Assembly (NCBI RefSeq): GCF_905475395.1
Contig: NC_058337.1
Location: 103,100,368 to 103,164,367, forward strand
Direction of reading: 5' to 3'
Origin: Chrysoperla carnea
Lineage: Eukaryota; Arthropoda; Insecta; Neuroptera; Chrysopidae
DNA length: 64,000 bases
Position 1 is the first letter of the stretch. Each line of letters begins with the position of its first letter. A program made the translations under genes and the position numbers. This document shows, piece after piece, positions 38,052 to 50,200 of the stretch. The notes beneath the pieces are model-generated. The model was not told the origin of the DNA. It worked only from the letters and a program-made list of their open reading frames with translations, and ran no database searches.

Positions 38052-41000
38052 TACGAAGGACTTTATTATTATCTTAATAGAATTTTTATTCGCAATTACC
38101 CACAAATAAAAATGGGCTAGTGGTATAGACTAGAGAGAGATAGCATTATTAAACGAGAAACTAGACAATAAGATAAACTACCTTCGTATCCTATCAACCT
38201 TAAACCACATAGACCAACCTTGAAAAAAAGTAAACTATGGAATCGTATAGTGATAGTGAAATTTTGGTTCCAGCTCATAGCATATTGTTTAAAAGATTGG
38301 CCTCTGTAGGTTGAGTAGAGTATAATATTATTTTTGACGTCCAAATCATTTAAATTTAAAATTAAGTAAGAGGTCACTTCCGATGGCAAAACAATCGTAG
38401 ACATCTTTACTAAATAATAATTCATTGTGTTTTATACAGAAATTAAAATCCAGGAATCCTTTACATTATCATAATACAACATTCATTTCTATGACAAAAA
38501 CACAAAGCTTTAAGTGTAAGGTCTTTCCCCACCCGAATGAAACTTTTGGATGCAAACAAGTTTGTAACTATTTGCAAACTATTTTTTGTCATTAATTGGG
38601 AAGTGAACATATGGCGTGGTCTAAAATATCTAACTACCTAATAATCTGAATGCAACCAACATAATTGCTGCCAAATAAACAAATTTGTGCGATATTTGAA
38701 CAGGCCTTTTTATCAATTTGCTTTTGGTTTCGGATAGTTGTCAAAAATTTATTCAACTAAAGAAAATCTAAGTAATATATTTTACCTTTATCAAACAGCG
38801 TTTTTTGACAAAGATAGAAGATATATCATTACTTGATTGACATTTGTCCGAAACAAAAAAAAATCATTTTTTAAATGAAAAGCCGTATTTATTAAAGTAC
38901 TCTTTGGCACTATTCGCGACTCCAAAATACTGAGCTGACCTATACTAATTAGAGGACTAATTAACTTATGAAAAAACTAACTAACTTTCTACTAATTGGA
39001 GGACTAATTAACTTATGAACTAGAGTTGTGAATGATATAAAATAAATTGTATGTTCTCTGGTTTTTTGTTTGTTTATACCATGGAGAAAGATGTTTACCC
39101 CCTCTTCAACCGCCATTACAATGCTATCTATAGTTTCTTGAAGTCGCGAATATTTAAAAATATTACCCTTAGACAACGTAAGAACCGAATTTTTCGAACT
39201 TAAAAATTGAATAAAAAAGAAATACAACTAGTCACGGAAATGCGACTGGTTGAAAACTAGTTTACAAACAAAAGTTACATCTTTGTGAGGAACAAAATCA
39301 ACACGATCTGGTGAATAATAAAAAAAAATTACCGTGTCTCATAGCGTTTGCCATATGTTGCCTTCTGAATATATTTTGGATGGAATGGATGAGCCTTTGC
39401 CAGTCCACACCACAAGGCTCTCACCTTCTCACGTATTATATGACTCGAACACCTCCAACATGCATCAATTCAATTATCTATCTCAATTCACAATGGATGT
39501 GTTTTAAGTCATTATTTGATCATCATAAATCAATCATATTCATCATGCATCATTATCATTGATAATTCATCATATTCTATGGAGGATCTATGGATCATGC
39601 ATTTGTGTACATTGAAAATTACACTACCATTTGGTGTTTGGTGAAAACAAGCACAAAGCTAATAAACACACTAATTATAATAAAAATAATTTAAATACAA
39701 GAAGCTAATAAAGCCTAGGGCATGGTCTGTAGGCAAGCGTAATATTTGTTGTTAAATAATTTATTCGGAGAGTCAAAAAGTCATAAGACTCGGCCTTGAC
39801 AACTTTCAAGCCATTCTGAAATGGTAGTCAAATATTATGCTTAGCCCCCGGATCGAGTTTGTTGAGAAACGAAAGTAATTTGGCCAAAATCATCCTCAGG
39901 GGTTACAACCTCTACTAATGATTAGTGTTACACTTAGTAACCCCGCCTGTGATTGAAAGTGGCAACTATTTCTATCATGTTGCTTATAATATTGTAAATT
40001 GCCGAAAAATCGCACTAGACTTGCATTCAATACTGAAGGTTAGCAAAATTTTAATAGTGTGTAAGGGTTGACATCGGAACTGTTAACCAACAGAGGGGAG
40101 GGGGGATAACCCTTCCCTGATTCCATAATACGTGATTACCCGCTTTTATTTCAGGGATGAAATCAGTAAATTTTTTTCTTTTATCTCAATAAATTTTTTG
40201 CTACCTGTCTAATATATAAAAATATTGTGTCACGGTGTTTGTAGTCGCTCGCCTCCGAAATGGATCGACCGATTTTAATGAATTTGTTTTTTATATTTGG
40301 TAGGTATGAGAATGGGTCCTAAAGTATTTTTCACACCTACCCCCAATCCGATTAAAGGAGTGGGAGGGGTTGTATAAAAACCGTCATTTTTGAATCCACT
40401 ACTTAACTGATTCAAAAATCCTTTCAAAACAAAAAGATACCAAAATGAAGTTTAGAATTTAGCTAAACATGACTTTTTCTTAAAATTCGAAGAACCTTAA
40501 GCTATTTTGTAGGCAGATCACTCTACAAATAGCAAATACAATTAATCACCACCAGTGGCATTATTACAGTATTTATGCAAAAGTTTCGATTTTTCACAAA
40601 TTCATCCTTTCGTTGTCACGGTAAATAAACAAAACCAAACAGCGTGATAAAATTTTGTAAGAAAGTTCTAAAATTAAATATCGACAAGTTCCTGAAATCG
40701 GTCGATGCGTTTTGCCGCAAAAATATCTTTCAGATCGTAAGAGGTAAAACAGAAGTTCAAAGATTAAAAAGGTAAGCTAATCAAAACTTTTTTGAATTTA
40801 CAGGGTACTTAAACAGTTAACTGTATCGATTGTAATATCTCTTTTTTCAACACATTTAATTATAAATGAAGTATCCTGAATATCAATATTCGTCCTCTAA
40901 AAATATATATTTAGATTCAAATTTCTTAATTTCCGTTTTGAAATCAAATTCATAAATGTTATGAAAAAGAGAAAAATTTTCGAGAATGAAGACAAAACTC

Positions 41001-41666
41001 CCTTTTACTAATAACCAAATTCATCCTTTTTTTCAAGGTGAATGTAGTATTTTGAAGCGGTGTCAATAATTGAGATGATATCTGGATTGTGCCCAAAATT
41101 GTAAAATCCTACTCTACTCATCTTTACAACTTTTCATGATAAAATTTACTTTTAGATTTTTTATAATATAAAAATTAAGGATATTGTTCTGATACAAATT
41201 CTGTTTCAGTACAATTTTCAATGATATTAAATAATATTTTTCCTGTCAAAGATACTGAATGCAAATGAAACTTTCACAAGGCACATACTGTCCCGTGATT
41301 TTCGTTGCCCAACAACAAAACTCTGCCCATATAATATGAAATAAAAACAAGCGAAAAACTATATAAAACTATTTAGAGTTAATTAGCTTCTTGTATTTAA
41401 AACAATATAAACCATGCACTTTTATTTATTTGTCTATATTTTTATAATATACAATGCCGACACAGTAGTCACTCTAACACTATTTCAAATATAGACATTT
41501 TATCCGGTGATCAATTCAATTATATAATTATTAAATTATAGAATGAAATAAATGACAATTTAAACAAAAATAAAACACAACATTGATAATTTGATTCATT
41601 TATTTACTCACCAGATTTCAGACTTGACATATTCTCAATACCATTAAAAATTTGTTGTGTACCCAT
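34501..41666 (-). CDS. dock: Dreadlocks / NCK SH2-SH3 adaptor
   Basis: Read on the minus strand, coding exons 41666-41612, 36875-36399, 36201-35606 and 34752-34501 join in phase to 459 residues ending in TAA. Domains: SH3-1 about residues 26-80 ([15 protein letters not shown] ... WWRVQN ... GYVPSNYV), followed by the NCK linker [19 protein letters not shown]3-2 about 159-213 ([15 protein letters not shown] ... GWWRG); SH3-3 about 232-293 ([19 protein letters not shown]); SH2 about 343-445, with WYYGHITR and FLVRDSE, whose Arg (about R371) contacts phosphotyrosine. NCK adaptors link phosphotyrosine receptors to actin regulators such as Pak; fly dock guides photoreceptor axons. The first exon encodes only 18 residues plus one base; an in-frame TAG 18 bp upstream supports its ATG, though other first exons may exist. 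It is divergent from importin alpha, with 2.5 kb between their starts. Confidence 0.92.
37995..38048. repeat. (AT)27 microsatellite
   Basis: An uninterrupted AT dinucleotide run of 54 bp in the first coding intron of dock. The length is likely polymorphic and its assembly length may be unreliable. Confidence 0.95.
38703..38885. mobile_element. MITE family 1, copy in dock intron
   Basis: Same family as 6243-6420: it starts GGCCTTTTTATCAATTTGC, with TTTGGTTTCGGATAGTTGTCAA further in, and ends with the inverted counterpart TGTCCGAAAC and ATGAAAAGCCG. The flanks are CA on the left and TA on the right, consistent with a TA duplication with one mutation. Confidence 0.75.
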
Positions 41667-42234
41667 ATACTTCTCCCCACCCTAATTGGCAGCAAATCTA
41701 CCAAATGTGTTCATTGAATTTTATTTCAAATTCTATTAATCAAATTTATTAATTTCAATTGAATGACAATTTTAATACATTTTTAAAATTATTATAATTA
41801 ATAAATTCTTTAAATAATATTAAATTTAAGAAAATTTATGAATAATTTTCTTTTAAGTTCAATAATGTGAATATATATTTAAATATGGCTGTCCTATGTA
41901 CTGAATGAAGTGCGCAATCGTAGGATGTCTGATGGGTATAGACAGAGACTATATCAGTAAACAAGACCATTAACTTTAATAGGCAACTTTTATGCCACTT
42001 TTATTTCACCTGAACAATCATAGATGGCTTAATTATGAATTAAAACAAAAAAAACGCCCACAGATGTCACTAAAAATCAATATACTACTCAAAGAAACCT
42101 CATAGATGTCGCGATCATTCACATTTTTTTTTTTTTATAATCAGTTATTTGAATCATGCTTCAGCTTGTTCTTGTTTTTATTTGATATCAAGTCTATATC
42201 ATTATCAATAAGTTTTCGATATTTTCTTGAAATA

Positions 42235-42321
42235 ATGAATTTTCAATATAATAATTGTGTAGTGTGTAACGCTACGGAGAAAAATGGACGTATGTTTTAT
42301 TTTCCAAGAAACGAAAACAGG
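42235..42321 (+). other. orphan THAP-like zinc-finger first exon (candidate)
   Basis: From an ATG at 42235 the frame encodes about 29 residues with C-x2-C (CVVC), a short basic stretch, then MFYFPRNENRQ, closely resembling the start of a THAP domain (C-x2-4-C ... F-x-FP ... R). A possible donor (CAA then GTACAA) follows at the point where THAP genes are often interrupted. The rest of the domain (Trp, second Cys-x2-His) is not found downstream; only 120 bp away is the large palindromic transposon. It could be the 5' remnant of a THAP-type transposase or a host gene fragment. It rests on pattern only. Confidence 0.3.
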
Positions 42322-42441
42322 CAAGTACAAAAAAATTGCATTTCTAATATAACCTAACTGTCAAAAGTAGTACAAAAAAATTGCATGTTTCTTTGAATTT
42401 TTTGACCAATATGCAATATGCTTTCGCTTAAATAAACTATA

Positions 42442-43133
42442 TACAGGGCGTTCTGTTATAAACTGCAGATCGTGGGCCTACAGAATAAGCTCATAAAGAC
42501 GAAGGAAAAAGTCATTTACCAATTTTGGATCTGAGCCCTAATTTGGGCGCTACAGATATGACAAAAATTGATAAATTAGTAAATTCACTGGCTATCATTC
42601 GATAAACAGTAGCCAATGATAATCAGTAGATATTAATAAATGTCATTTGATAATATTCAACTAAAGAAGGGGTATGAACTGATTTCAATTGGGTTATATT
42701 ATTTTGAAAAAAACATTTAAACAAAACTATTATGTTATCTCATTGGCTTGTTCAATTCCCACTTTTTTTATTATTATATTTTTGCAAGAAAACATTAGAT
42801 TCTTAGTAAAAAAACAAATTACGTCACAAAAAGAATGTTTTTAATTTAGCGTAAATAAACAAAAAACGCCTTATAATATAACCCAATTGAAATCAGTTCA
42901 TACCCCTTCTTTAGTTGAATATTATCAAATGACATTTATTAATATCTACTGATTATCATTGGCTACTGTTTATCGAATGATAGCCAGTGAATTTACTAAT
43001 TTATCAATTTTTGTCATATCTGTAGCGCCCAAATTAGGGCTCAGATCCAAAATTGGTAAATGACTTTTTCCTTCGTCTTTATGAGCTTATTCTGTAGGCC
43101 CACGATCTGCAGTTTATAACAGAACGCCCTGTA
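42442..43133. mobile_element. 692-bp palindromic MITE with 261-nt matching arms
   Basis: Arms 42442-42702 and 42873-43133 are reverse complements; reading base by base I find no mismatch. The termini are TACAGGGCGTTCTGTTATAA and its complement, with TA duplicated outside (CTATA / TATAGAG). The 170-bp centre is AT-rich and non-coding. TA duplication and ACAGGGCG ends suggest a Tc1/mariner-superfamily source; that is inference. It lies between the divergent dock and importin alpha start codons. Confidence 0.92.
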
Positions 43134-44217
43134 TAGAGTATATTTTTAGAGTCTATTGCTAACCTAAATTATTTTTTAGGTTGATGTATCAACATGCTTC
43201 TGGACCAAGATCAATTCTATTCAACGGGCGATTCATCCCTATTGTTTGTTTTAAAAATCATCAAATCGATCTGGAGTCGGTCTTCATTCTTCTCAATTTT
43301 AGTGAGTGTTTTAATGGCGTCAATGAGTGTTTTAGTGGCTCAATTTAAGTGAGTGGTTTAAAGCCAATTATTCTTATTGTTGTATTTTATTTTTATATTT
43401 AGGAAAATATATAAAATTGATTTTCAAAATTCTTGGTATTTTCATCTCAATATTTCTTTTCTACATATCAATTTTTAATATTTTTCCTTCTTTTTGCTGT
43501 GTTCACGTTTCGGTTTCAATTATTTTCATTTTATTTTATTCCAAAGGATTAAAGTTTTTTTACGTGGTTTTCCTCTAACCACGAATAATCATTATTTCTT
43601 TTCTTTATGTTTCTTATAATTTAAATAAGACAATAACCTTATTATTCAAGATAAGAACCTTATTATATAAGGTCATAAAGAGATCTATATAGTCGATTAT
43701 ACTAATTTAGTTTGCCGTACATTCAGAGATGGCATTAAATTTCAAGCGACAAAAATTAGCATTAACTTTCCGTTCTTCTTTACCGATATATTCTCTGGGT
43801 ATAGAGAAGAATGATATGATGAATTTCCTTTTCCTTTGAATCAGTCCCAAATTTATTTGGAGATTATAGTAAGCGCGGTTGTGAAAAGTCAAAAAAAAAA
43901 ACCTGTTAAAAAATTGTGTATTAAAATAGAAACTAGGAGACAATTTTATAAGTGATGCGTTAGAATAAACAATAAGAATTTCATTTAAAACAAATTTATT
44001 TATTTATATAAAATCGGACTCATTTATACAAAAAAAAAGTTGTATTGGTATTTATTTTTACAACTCACATTTTTTTTTTTTTAATAAAAAAAATCTCACA
44101 AACATTTTCTTAGGGGATAATAGACTACATTACATTACAATTTACAATAGGACATAACAACATTACTAATTTGACGAACGTTTATTACTTTACAATTACA
44201 ATTTTATAATAAAGAAG

Positions 44218-47200
44218 ATGGCCGACTCACATATTAGAAATCGAATGCAAGGTTTTAAGAACAAAGGGAAAGATCAAGAGGTAACTAATTTATATGAATT
44301 TTATTTAGTTTTTTTATTATATATTTATAATGTCAAAGGTCATATTTGATATGATTAACGGCTCGAGTACGATAACTGTGGCGCCACGATTTGACAAAAG
44401 AATATTGTCAAACACACATAAATAAAGCGAAAATGAAGAATACCAATTTTCGAGTTTGGGCTTGGTTTTCGAGATAATGAAGTTTAAAAAAATGAAATTT
44501 TTATGTTATTATGCCTTTTCTGTAATTTAATTCATAATCATTGTGCTAACTCGACCCCATTAAAGGCATGACCAACCCCGTAGATCAGTGAATGAACGCA
44601 ATCACAGGGTAAACGGAAGGGTTAAAAATCCGCAGACCTGTGCTAACACAACCCCATTAAAGGCATGACCAACCTGTAGATCAGTGAAGAAAAAAAATTA
44701 ACAAATTTGTTCGACGAAATTGTAATAGTACAATTTTTAATCAACTAATGTGTAATTTTGTAATTTTTAAATCCACTAAAGTGGGTAGTAGTGACTGGCT
44801 GGGCGGCAAGCATGCTGAACGCTTAGTCCTGGCAGTGTATCACGACTACTGCAGGAGCTGTCACAGTGATGACGAGGAAGAGACAATGTCTCACCTTCTC
44901 TGTCACTGCCCAGCTCTTGTCATGAGGAGATGGACTTACTTGAGCCAGCCTCTCTTTGACGACCTCTCCGACCTAAAGTCAGTCGACGTCAAAGCCCTCC
45001 TGCTGTTCTTAAACAGCTCCAAATGGTTCATGGAGTAGTGGCCGGGGTAGTGGCCATGGAGTAGTGGCTAACCCATTTACGGTATCACAACGGACCCTAT
45101 GGTCTAAGTGTGTCCCACCCCAGGACAGCTACTCTAACCTAACCTAACCTAAAGTGGGTAGTATAGTGTTATAATTGAAAATCTAATATTAGTTCAAAAT
45201 CGACATATTAAAAAAAAATTATAGGTATGTTTTTCAGAATTCTTTCAAAGTATTAGATTTAAATTTTTGTTTCTATTCGCTCCGAGCGTGAATTTCGTTT
45301 CCATGACAACGATACACTACTTTAATTATAGAATTAATGGATGCATATATAATTGTGTGGATTGCATTGAAAACTTACATTTAAAATTTAATATTCTTGT
45401 TTCACAAATTTAAATAAATAATTACGATAATTAACATTTGAAAAATAATATTTGTACAATTTGATTTCTTATTTTCACAATTTTTAATGCATTAAGTTTA
45501 ATTAATTAGTGTTTTTCAATCATTTTAATTTGACAGTTTCTATATCATTAACATGTAAATAATTGCAAATTAGTCATAACAGCCCACTTTATCTCCAAAA
45601 TTTTTCACTTAAAGCGCTGGCATCGATTTTATTATCCCTACCATGACTACGCACACAACGAATAGGAACTTGTCAAATTTAAACGATTCATCATACAAAA
45701 AATGGCCATATGTGTTATTTCAAATGTAGACTTTAGGAGTCGATTACTCGAAAATTAGCACTCTTCGTTTTCGATTTGTTTTACTTTGTTTAACCATATT
45801 CCATCATCAAATCGTGGCGCCACAGTTATCGTACTCTCCCCTGATTGGGCTAATTAAAAATGTTTTGTAGGAGATGAGACGTAGAAGAATTTTATTTAGC
45901 TTTTTATTATACAGTATGTTCGATTTACATCTAGGCATATAAATATCACGAGTATGGCAGATTACATGCATTATGCAATGCATCTAAGTAAGAGGTATTA
46001 TAGGTGTTAAATGAAATTGCAAAAGTGACTTGTATCGTGGCTTATTTGTTGTAGTTCATCTATTAAACTAAGAAACTATCACTCTCCAAGCGTCTTACAA
46101 CTATCTCAACGCATATCGAAGCTTCAACTCATGTATATAATACCTCTCACTTAGATACATTGCGTAACGCATGTATTCTGTCATACACGTGATATTTATA
46201 TGCCTAGATGTAAATCGAACATTCTGTATATTTATAATGTCAAAGGTCATATTTTATATGATTAACTAATTAAAAATGTGTTTTGTAGGAGATGAGACGT
46301 AGAAGAAATGAAGTAACAGTAGAATTAAGAAAGAATAAACGTGAAGAAACATTGCAAAAACGACGTAATGTACCAATATCAAATGTTGATGATTTGGGTG
46401 GCGGTATTGGTGATGATGATGATAATAACAGTGACAAAATAACAAATTTAGAAGAATTAGTACAAAATGCCGGACGAATGGATGCACCAGAAATACAATT
46501 AAATGCGGTACAATCAGCACGAAAATTATTATCATCTGATAAAAATCCACCGATTGATGATTTAATCGCAAGTGGTATTTTACCAATTTTAGTACAATGT
46601 TTACATTGTCATGACAATCCACCATTACAATTTGAAGCGGCATGGGCACTAACAAATATCGCTTCAGGTACATCAGCACAAACAAATAAAGTTGTTCATG
46701 CTGGTGCTGTACCGCTATTTTTACAATTATTACAATCACCACATCAAAATGTTTGTGAACAAGCGGTATGGGCGTTAGGTAATATTATTGGGGATGGTCC
46801 ATGTTTACGTGATTATGTGATTAGTTTGGGAGTGGTTACACCATTGTTAACATTTATTAAACCAGATATACCAATCTCATTTTTACGTAATGTGACATGG
46901 GTTATCGTGAATTTATGTCGTAATAAAGATCCTCCACCATCACAACAAACAATTCAAGAGATTTTACCAGCATTGAATGTATTGATACATCATACGGATA
47001 CGAATATATTAGTTGATACAGTATGGGCAATCAGTTATCTAACTGATGGAGGTAACGATCAAATTCAGATGGTTATCGATAGTGGTGTGGTACCTAAATT
47101 AGTACCACTTTTATCACATAAAGATGTTAAAGTACAGACAGCTGCCCTTCGAGCCGTTGGTAATATTGTAACCGGTACTGATGAACAAACGCAATGTGTA

Positions 47201-50200
47201 TTAAATTGCGATGCGTTATCACACTTTAATACATTGTTATCACATCCTAAAGAGAAGATTTGTAAAGAGGCTGTATGGTTCTTATCAAATGTAACGGCTG
47301 GTAATCAACAGCAAGTTCAACAAGTGATCGATGCTGGTTTATTACCAAAAATCATACAGAATTTAAGTAAAAAAGAATTTCAAACACAGAAGGAAGCGGC
47401 ATGGGCTATTTCAAATTTAACGATAAGTGGTAATTGTGAACAAGTGGCACAATTGATCCGTGATGGTGTGATTCGACCATTTTGTGAATTATTAAATTGT
47501 AAAGATACACAAGTGATTCAAGTGGTGTTAGATGGTATAAATAATATGTTAAAAATGGCATCATCTACAACAAATTCATCTGGTCATAATTCTGTTGATC
47601 AATTAGCAACGATGATTGAAGAATGTGGTGGTCTTGATAAAATTGAACAATTACAAAATCATCAAAATGCTGAAGTTTATAAATTAGCATACGATATTAT
47701 TGAATTATATTTCTCCGAAGATGTTGTAAGTATATGAATTTCTTTGTATTATTTTAATTTTATTAGGATCAGGATTTCGGAAGATAAGACCTGCATAATT
47801 CAAAAATTCATTCGTTCAAATCAAATAGACCGTGTGACAGCACCCATTTTGTTAAATGATCATCTATACATACTTGAAATTTCGTGAGTGACTTCAAAGA
47901 GTATAAGGGAGAAGAGATGCAGAAAAATAATTGTCAGTGACATCTGGAGTCTGTGGCGATCAACTATTAAGTTTGTCAGCCTTTGTGGGAGCAATTATTA
48001 AGGTTGAAAACCTTACCCGGTAGAGGCTCTGATACTCATACTATTGATTGCTTCTCCTCTATTCTATCCTCTTTGAGTGATTCTTTTTTGGTGAATCTAC
48101 CAAACTTTCTCTACGACTTTTTTCGAAAGTGCTGCGTTTTCAAATGAGTATGATTACATTATATTTAAGCTATTGGTCGAAAAAAAACACAGCAGGGAAT
48201 TTGTCGGACATTATGATCACTTGATAACATTAATAATTATTAAAAATTCAGCAAAAGTGATACTTAAATGACATGTTCAAGGGTGTTAGTCAAGCTTATC
48301 GGTGCAGTAATGTTATCAAGTGGTCATAATGTCCGATAAATTCCCTGTTCCATTTTTTCAGATCGTTAGCTTAAATATGGACGTTATCAAGCTCATTTGG
48401 TAGACTCAAAAAAAGGAAGCCATTCACAAAATTTCAAGTGTGTATTGTCATTTAACAGAACGGGTGGAGTCCCACGAACTAAATCAGCAAAAGGTAGTTT
48501 TTGTGTTCATTCTAATTTTGAATACTTTTCCAAAAATACTACTCACAATAGGATGAAGAATACAAGTTCTCCAATTTTATATGCAAAGATTCTATCAAAA
48601 TAATTGTCGGATGCAAATTTTATTTGTGTACACCCCATTGTGTGATTCCTCGTTGGATAGGTCTTAATAAAAATTTTTAAACATGTAAATCTCCTTTTGT
48701 AGTTTTAAAGTTTTACCGAACCGTCTTTTGCATTTAATTTGTACCTGAGCCATTGAAATTTTTTTGAACAATCTGAAAGGTGTTCTGACTAGTTTATTAC
48801 CATAAGAGACAGAAAATATCGCTGCATTTGGTCGATTTGACTTTGCACGGCCATGTTATAGACAATCTATTTTTCTGAAAGAATTATCTTTATATGGGGT
48901 GGCTATATATTTAGCAATAGCTTTAAGTTTTATAATAGATCAGGTGCAGCCGATATTTCAAAAATCTTACAGTTTTACAAAATGCTGCCAACAAAGTATA
49001 GCGCGATTCTAGTTTCATATTTAGTACTTTCGACTCTGAACATTTAATATTATTTTACGAAAAAAAGTTCCTCCTTGGGGCTATATTTGGGAAAAAATCA
49101 CAATTGAAACGGTTAAAATATATTAAAATCAAACTTATTCAATTACGCGTTAGTGCAACGAAAAAAAAAAATTGAACTATTGAAAGCAATTATAACAAGG
49201 GGAATGATATTATACGAAGTATAAAATTAATAATTGTTTACAAGCCATATTTAAATTTATCTTTTGGCAAAAACATCAATTTTCAAAAAAATTAATTTTG
49301 TTTTGCGTTTGTTGATTTAAATAAAAATAAAAAAACTCTTGATCTCAATTTATATTAATAGTTAAAATAATAATTTGCATTGGATTAATTTTCGCCAAAT
49401 TATTATTACACTTGTAATTATTTTAATATCTTTAAAGATAAAACTAGGTACTTAGTTCATTACGAACATTGAACCTTACCGATAAGATGCCTTATAAGGT
49501 TATAGAATTAAATTTAAAAGTAATTCAACGTGAAAAAAGTACTTCCTTTTAAATTAGCAGTATTAAAATATCCTTGGAGGTCAATGTCACCACTAACAAA
49601 AAATTTTGCTCGGGTCACGTGTTGTCTGCATATGATGTATTAAAGATGTATTTTAAAACTATTATTATTGGTCGCAATTACGCACGTTTTATCAAATTTA
49701 TCTACAAATCTGTCAAGCTCCCTAGCGTTAATTTAAATACTACGCAGGATGGCAATCGACATGAAAATGAGAAAAAGAGATTCTGGAAAAGTTAGTGAAT
49801 AGTCGGGGTTTTTTTTTAAAGAATGCTCAAGGAAAATTGTAGAAGCATTTTCTGAATTTTTAGAATTGAATCTGAATCCTAATTCTTAATCTCGGAATGT
49901 GTACATTCGGCACATATATTTTTTCATAAAATCTACATTTTTGGATTTCGTTTAGGGGTAGGTGGGGCACAATGAACAACCGTAATATTTGTACCTTATT
50001 CCAAGAAAAATTCAGAACAAATTACACAAAGTTATTAAGTCTGATTAACTTGATATTTCTATGCAATTTGTTCTGAAAATTTCTTGGAGTAAGGTAGAAA
50101 TATTACAGTTGTTTCATTATACCCCACCTCCCTATACATTAATTTTTTATAACGCAAATAGAGATTTCTCCCTATACATTAATTTTTTATAACACAAATA

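Larger units (their letters stand above)
41667..44217. promoter_or_regulatory. shared divergent 5' region of dock and importin alpha
   Basis: The 2.55 kb between the two start codons must contain the 5'UTRs and promoters of both genes unless non-coding exons lie elsewhere. No convincing TATA box or other core promoter was recognised. It is dominated by the 692-bp palindrome, preceded by the THAP-like orphan exon. An open frame after a TTTTTTAG at 43181 has no recognised homology. Confidence 0.4.
44365..45836. mobile_element. 1.47-kb element with 30-bp GAGTACGATAACTGTGG inverted ends
   Basis: The left end GAGTACGATAACTGTGGCGC and continuing CACGATTTGA reappear inverted at 45807-45836. Copy B of the surrounding duplication lacks it, so it is an insertion between GATTAAC and TAATTAAA, with a few extra bases at each side. 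Inside are two 48-bp direct repeats (44543-44590 and 44640-44687, containing CCCCATTAAAGGCATGACCA) and a younger LINE fragment. No transposase frame is visible. The superfamily is undetermined. Confidence 0.75.
44296..45889 (+). repeat. tandem duplication copy A of importin alpha intron 1/exon 2 boundary
   Basis: 44296-44359 plus 45850-45889 form one copy of a segment that recurs as copy B. It ends with a duplicate of the exon-2 start: TTTTGTAG then GAGATGAGACGTAGAAGAA (45871-45889). The copy is split by the inverted-repeat element 44365-45836. It differs from copy B at only a few bases. Confidence 0.85.

Noticed and set aside
40205-40420. Segment resembling the 5' end of Helitron-type repeats (GATCGACCGATTTTAATGAA)
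   Set aside because: No matching 3' hairpin/CTRR end or coding region was found, so the class cannot be supported.
46266-46742. 158-codon minus-strand frame
   Set aside because: Complement of importin alpha exon 2; Leu/His/Val-rich as expected of an antisense shadow.
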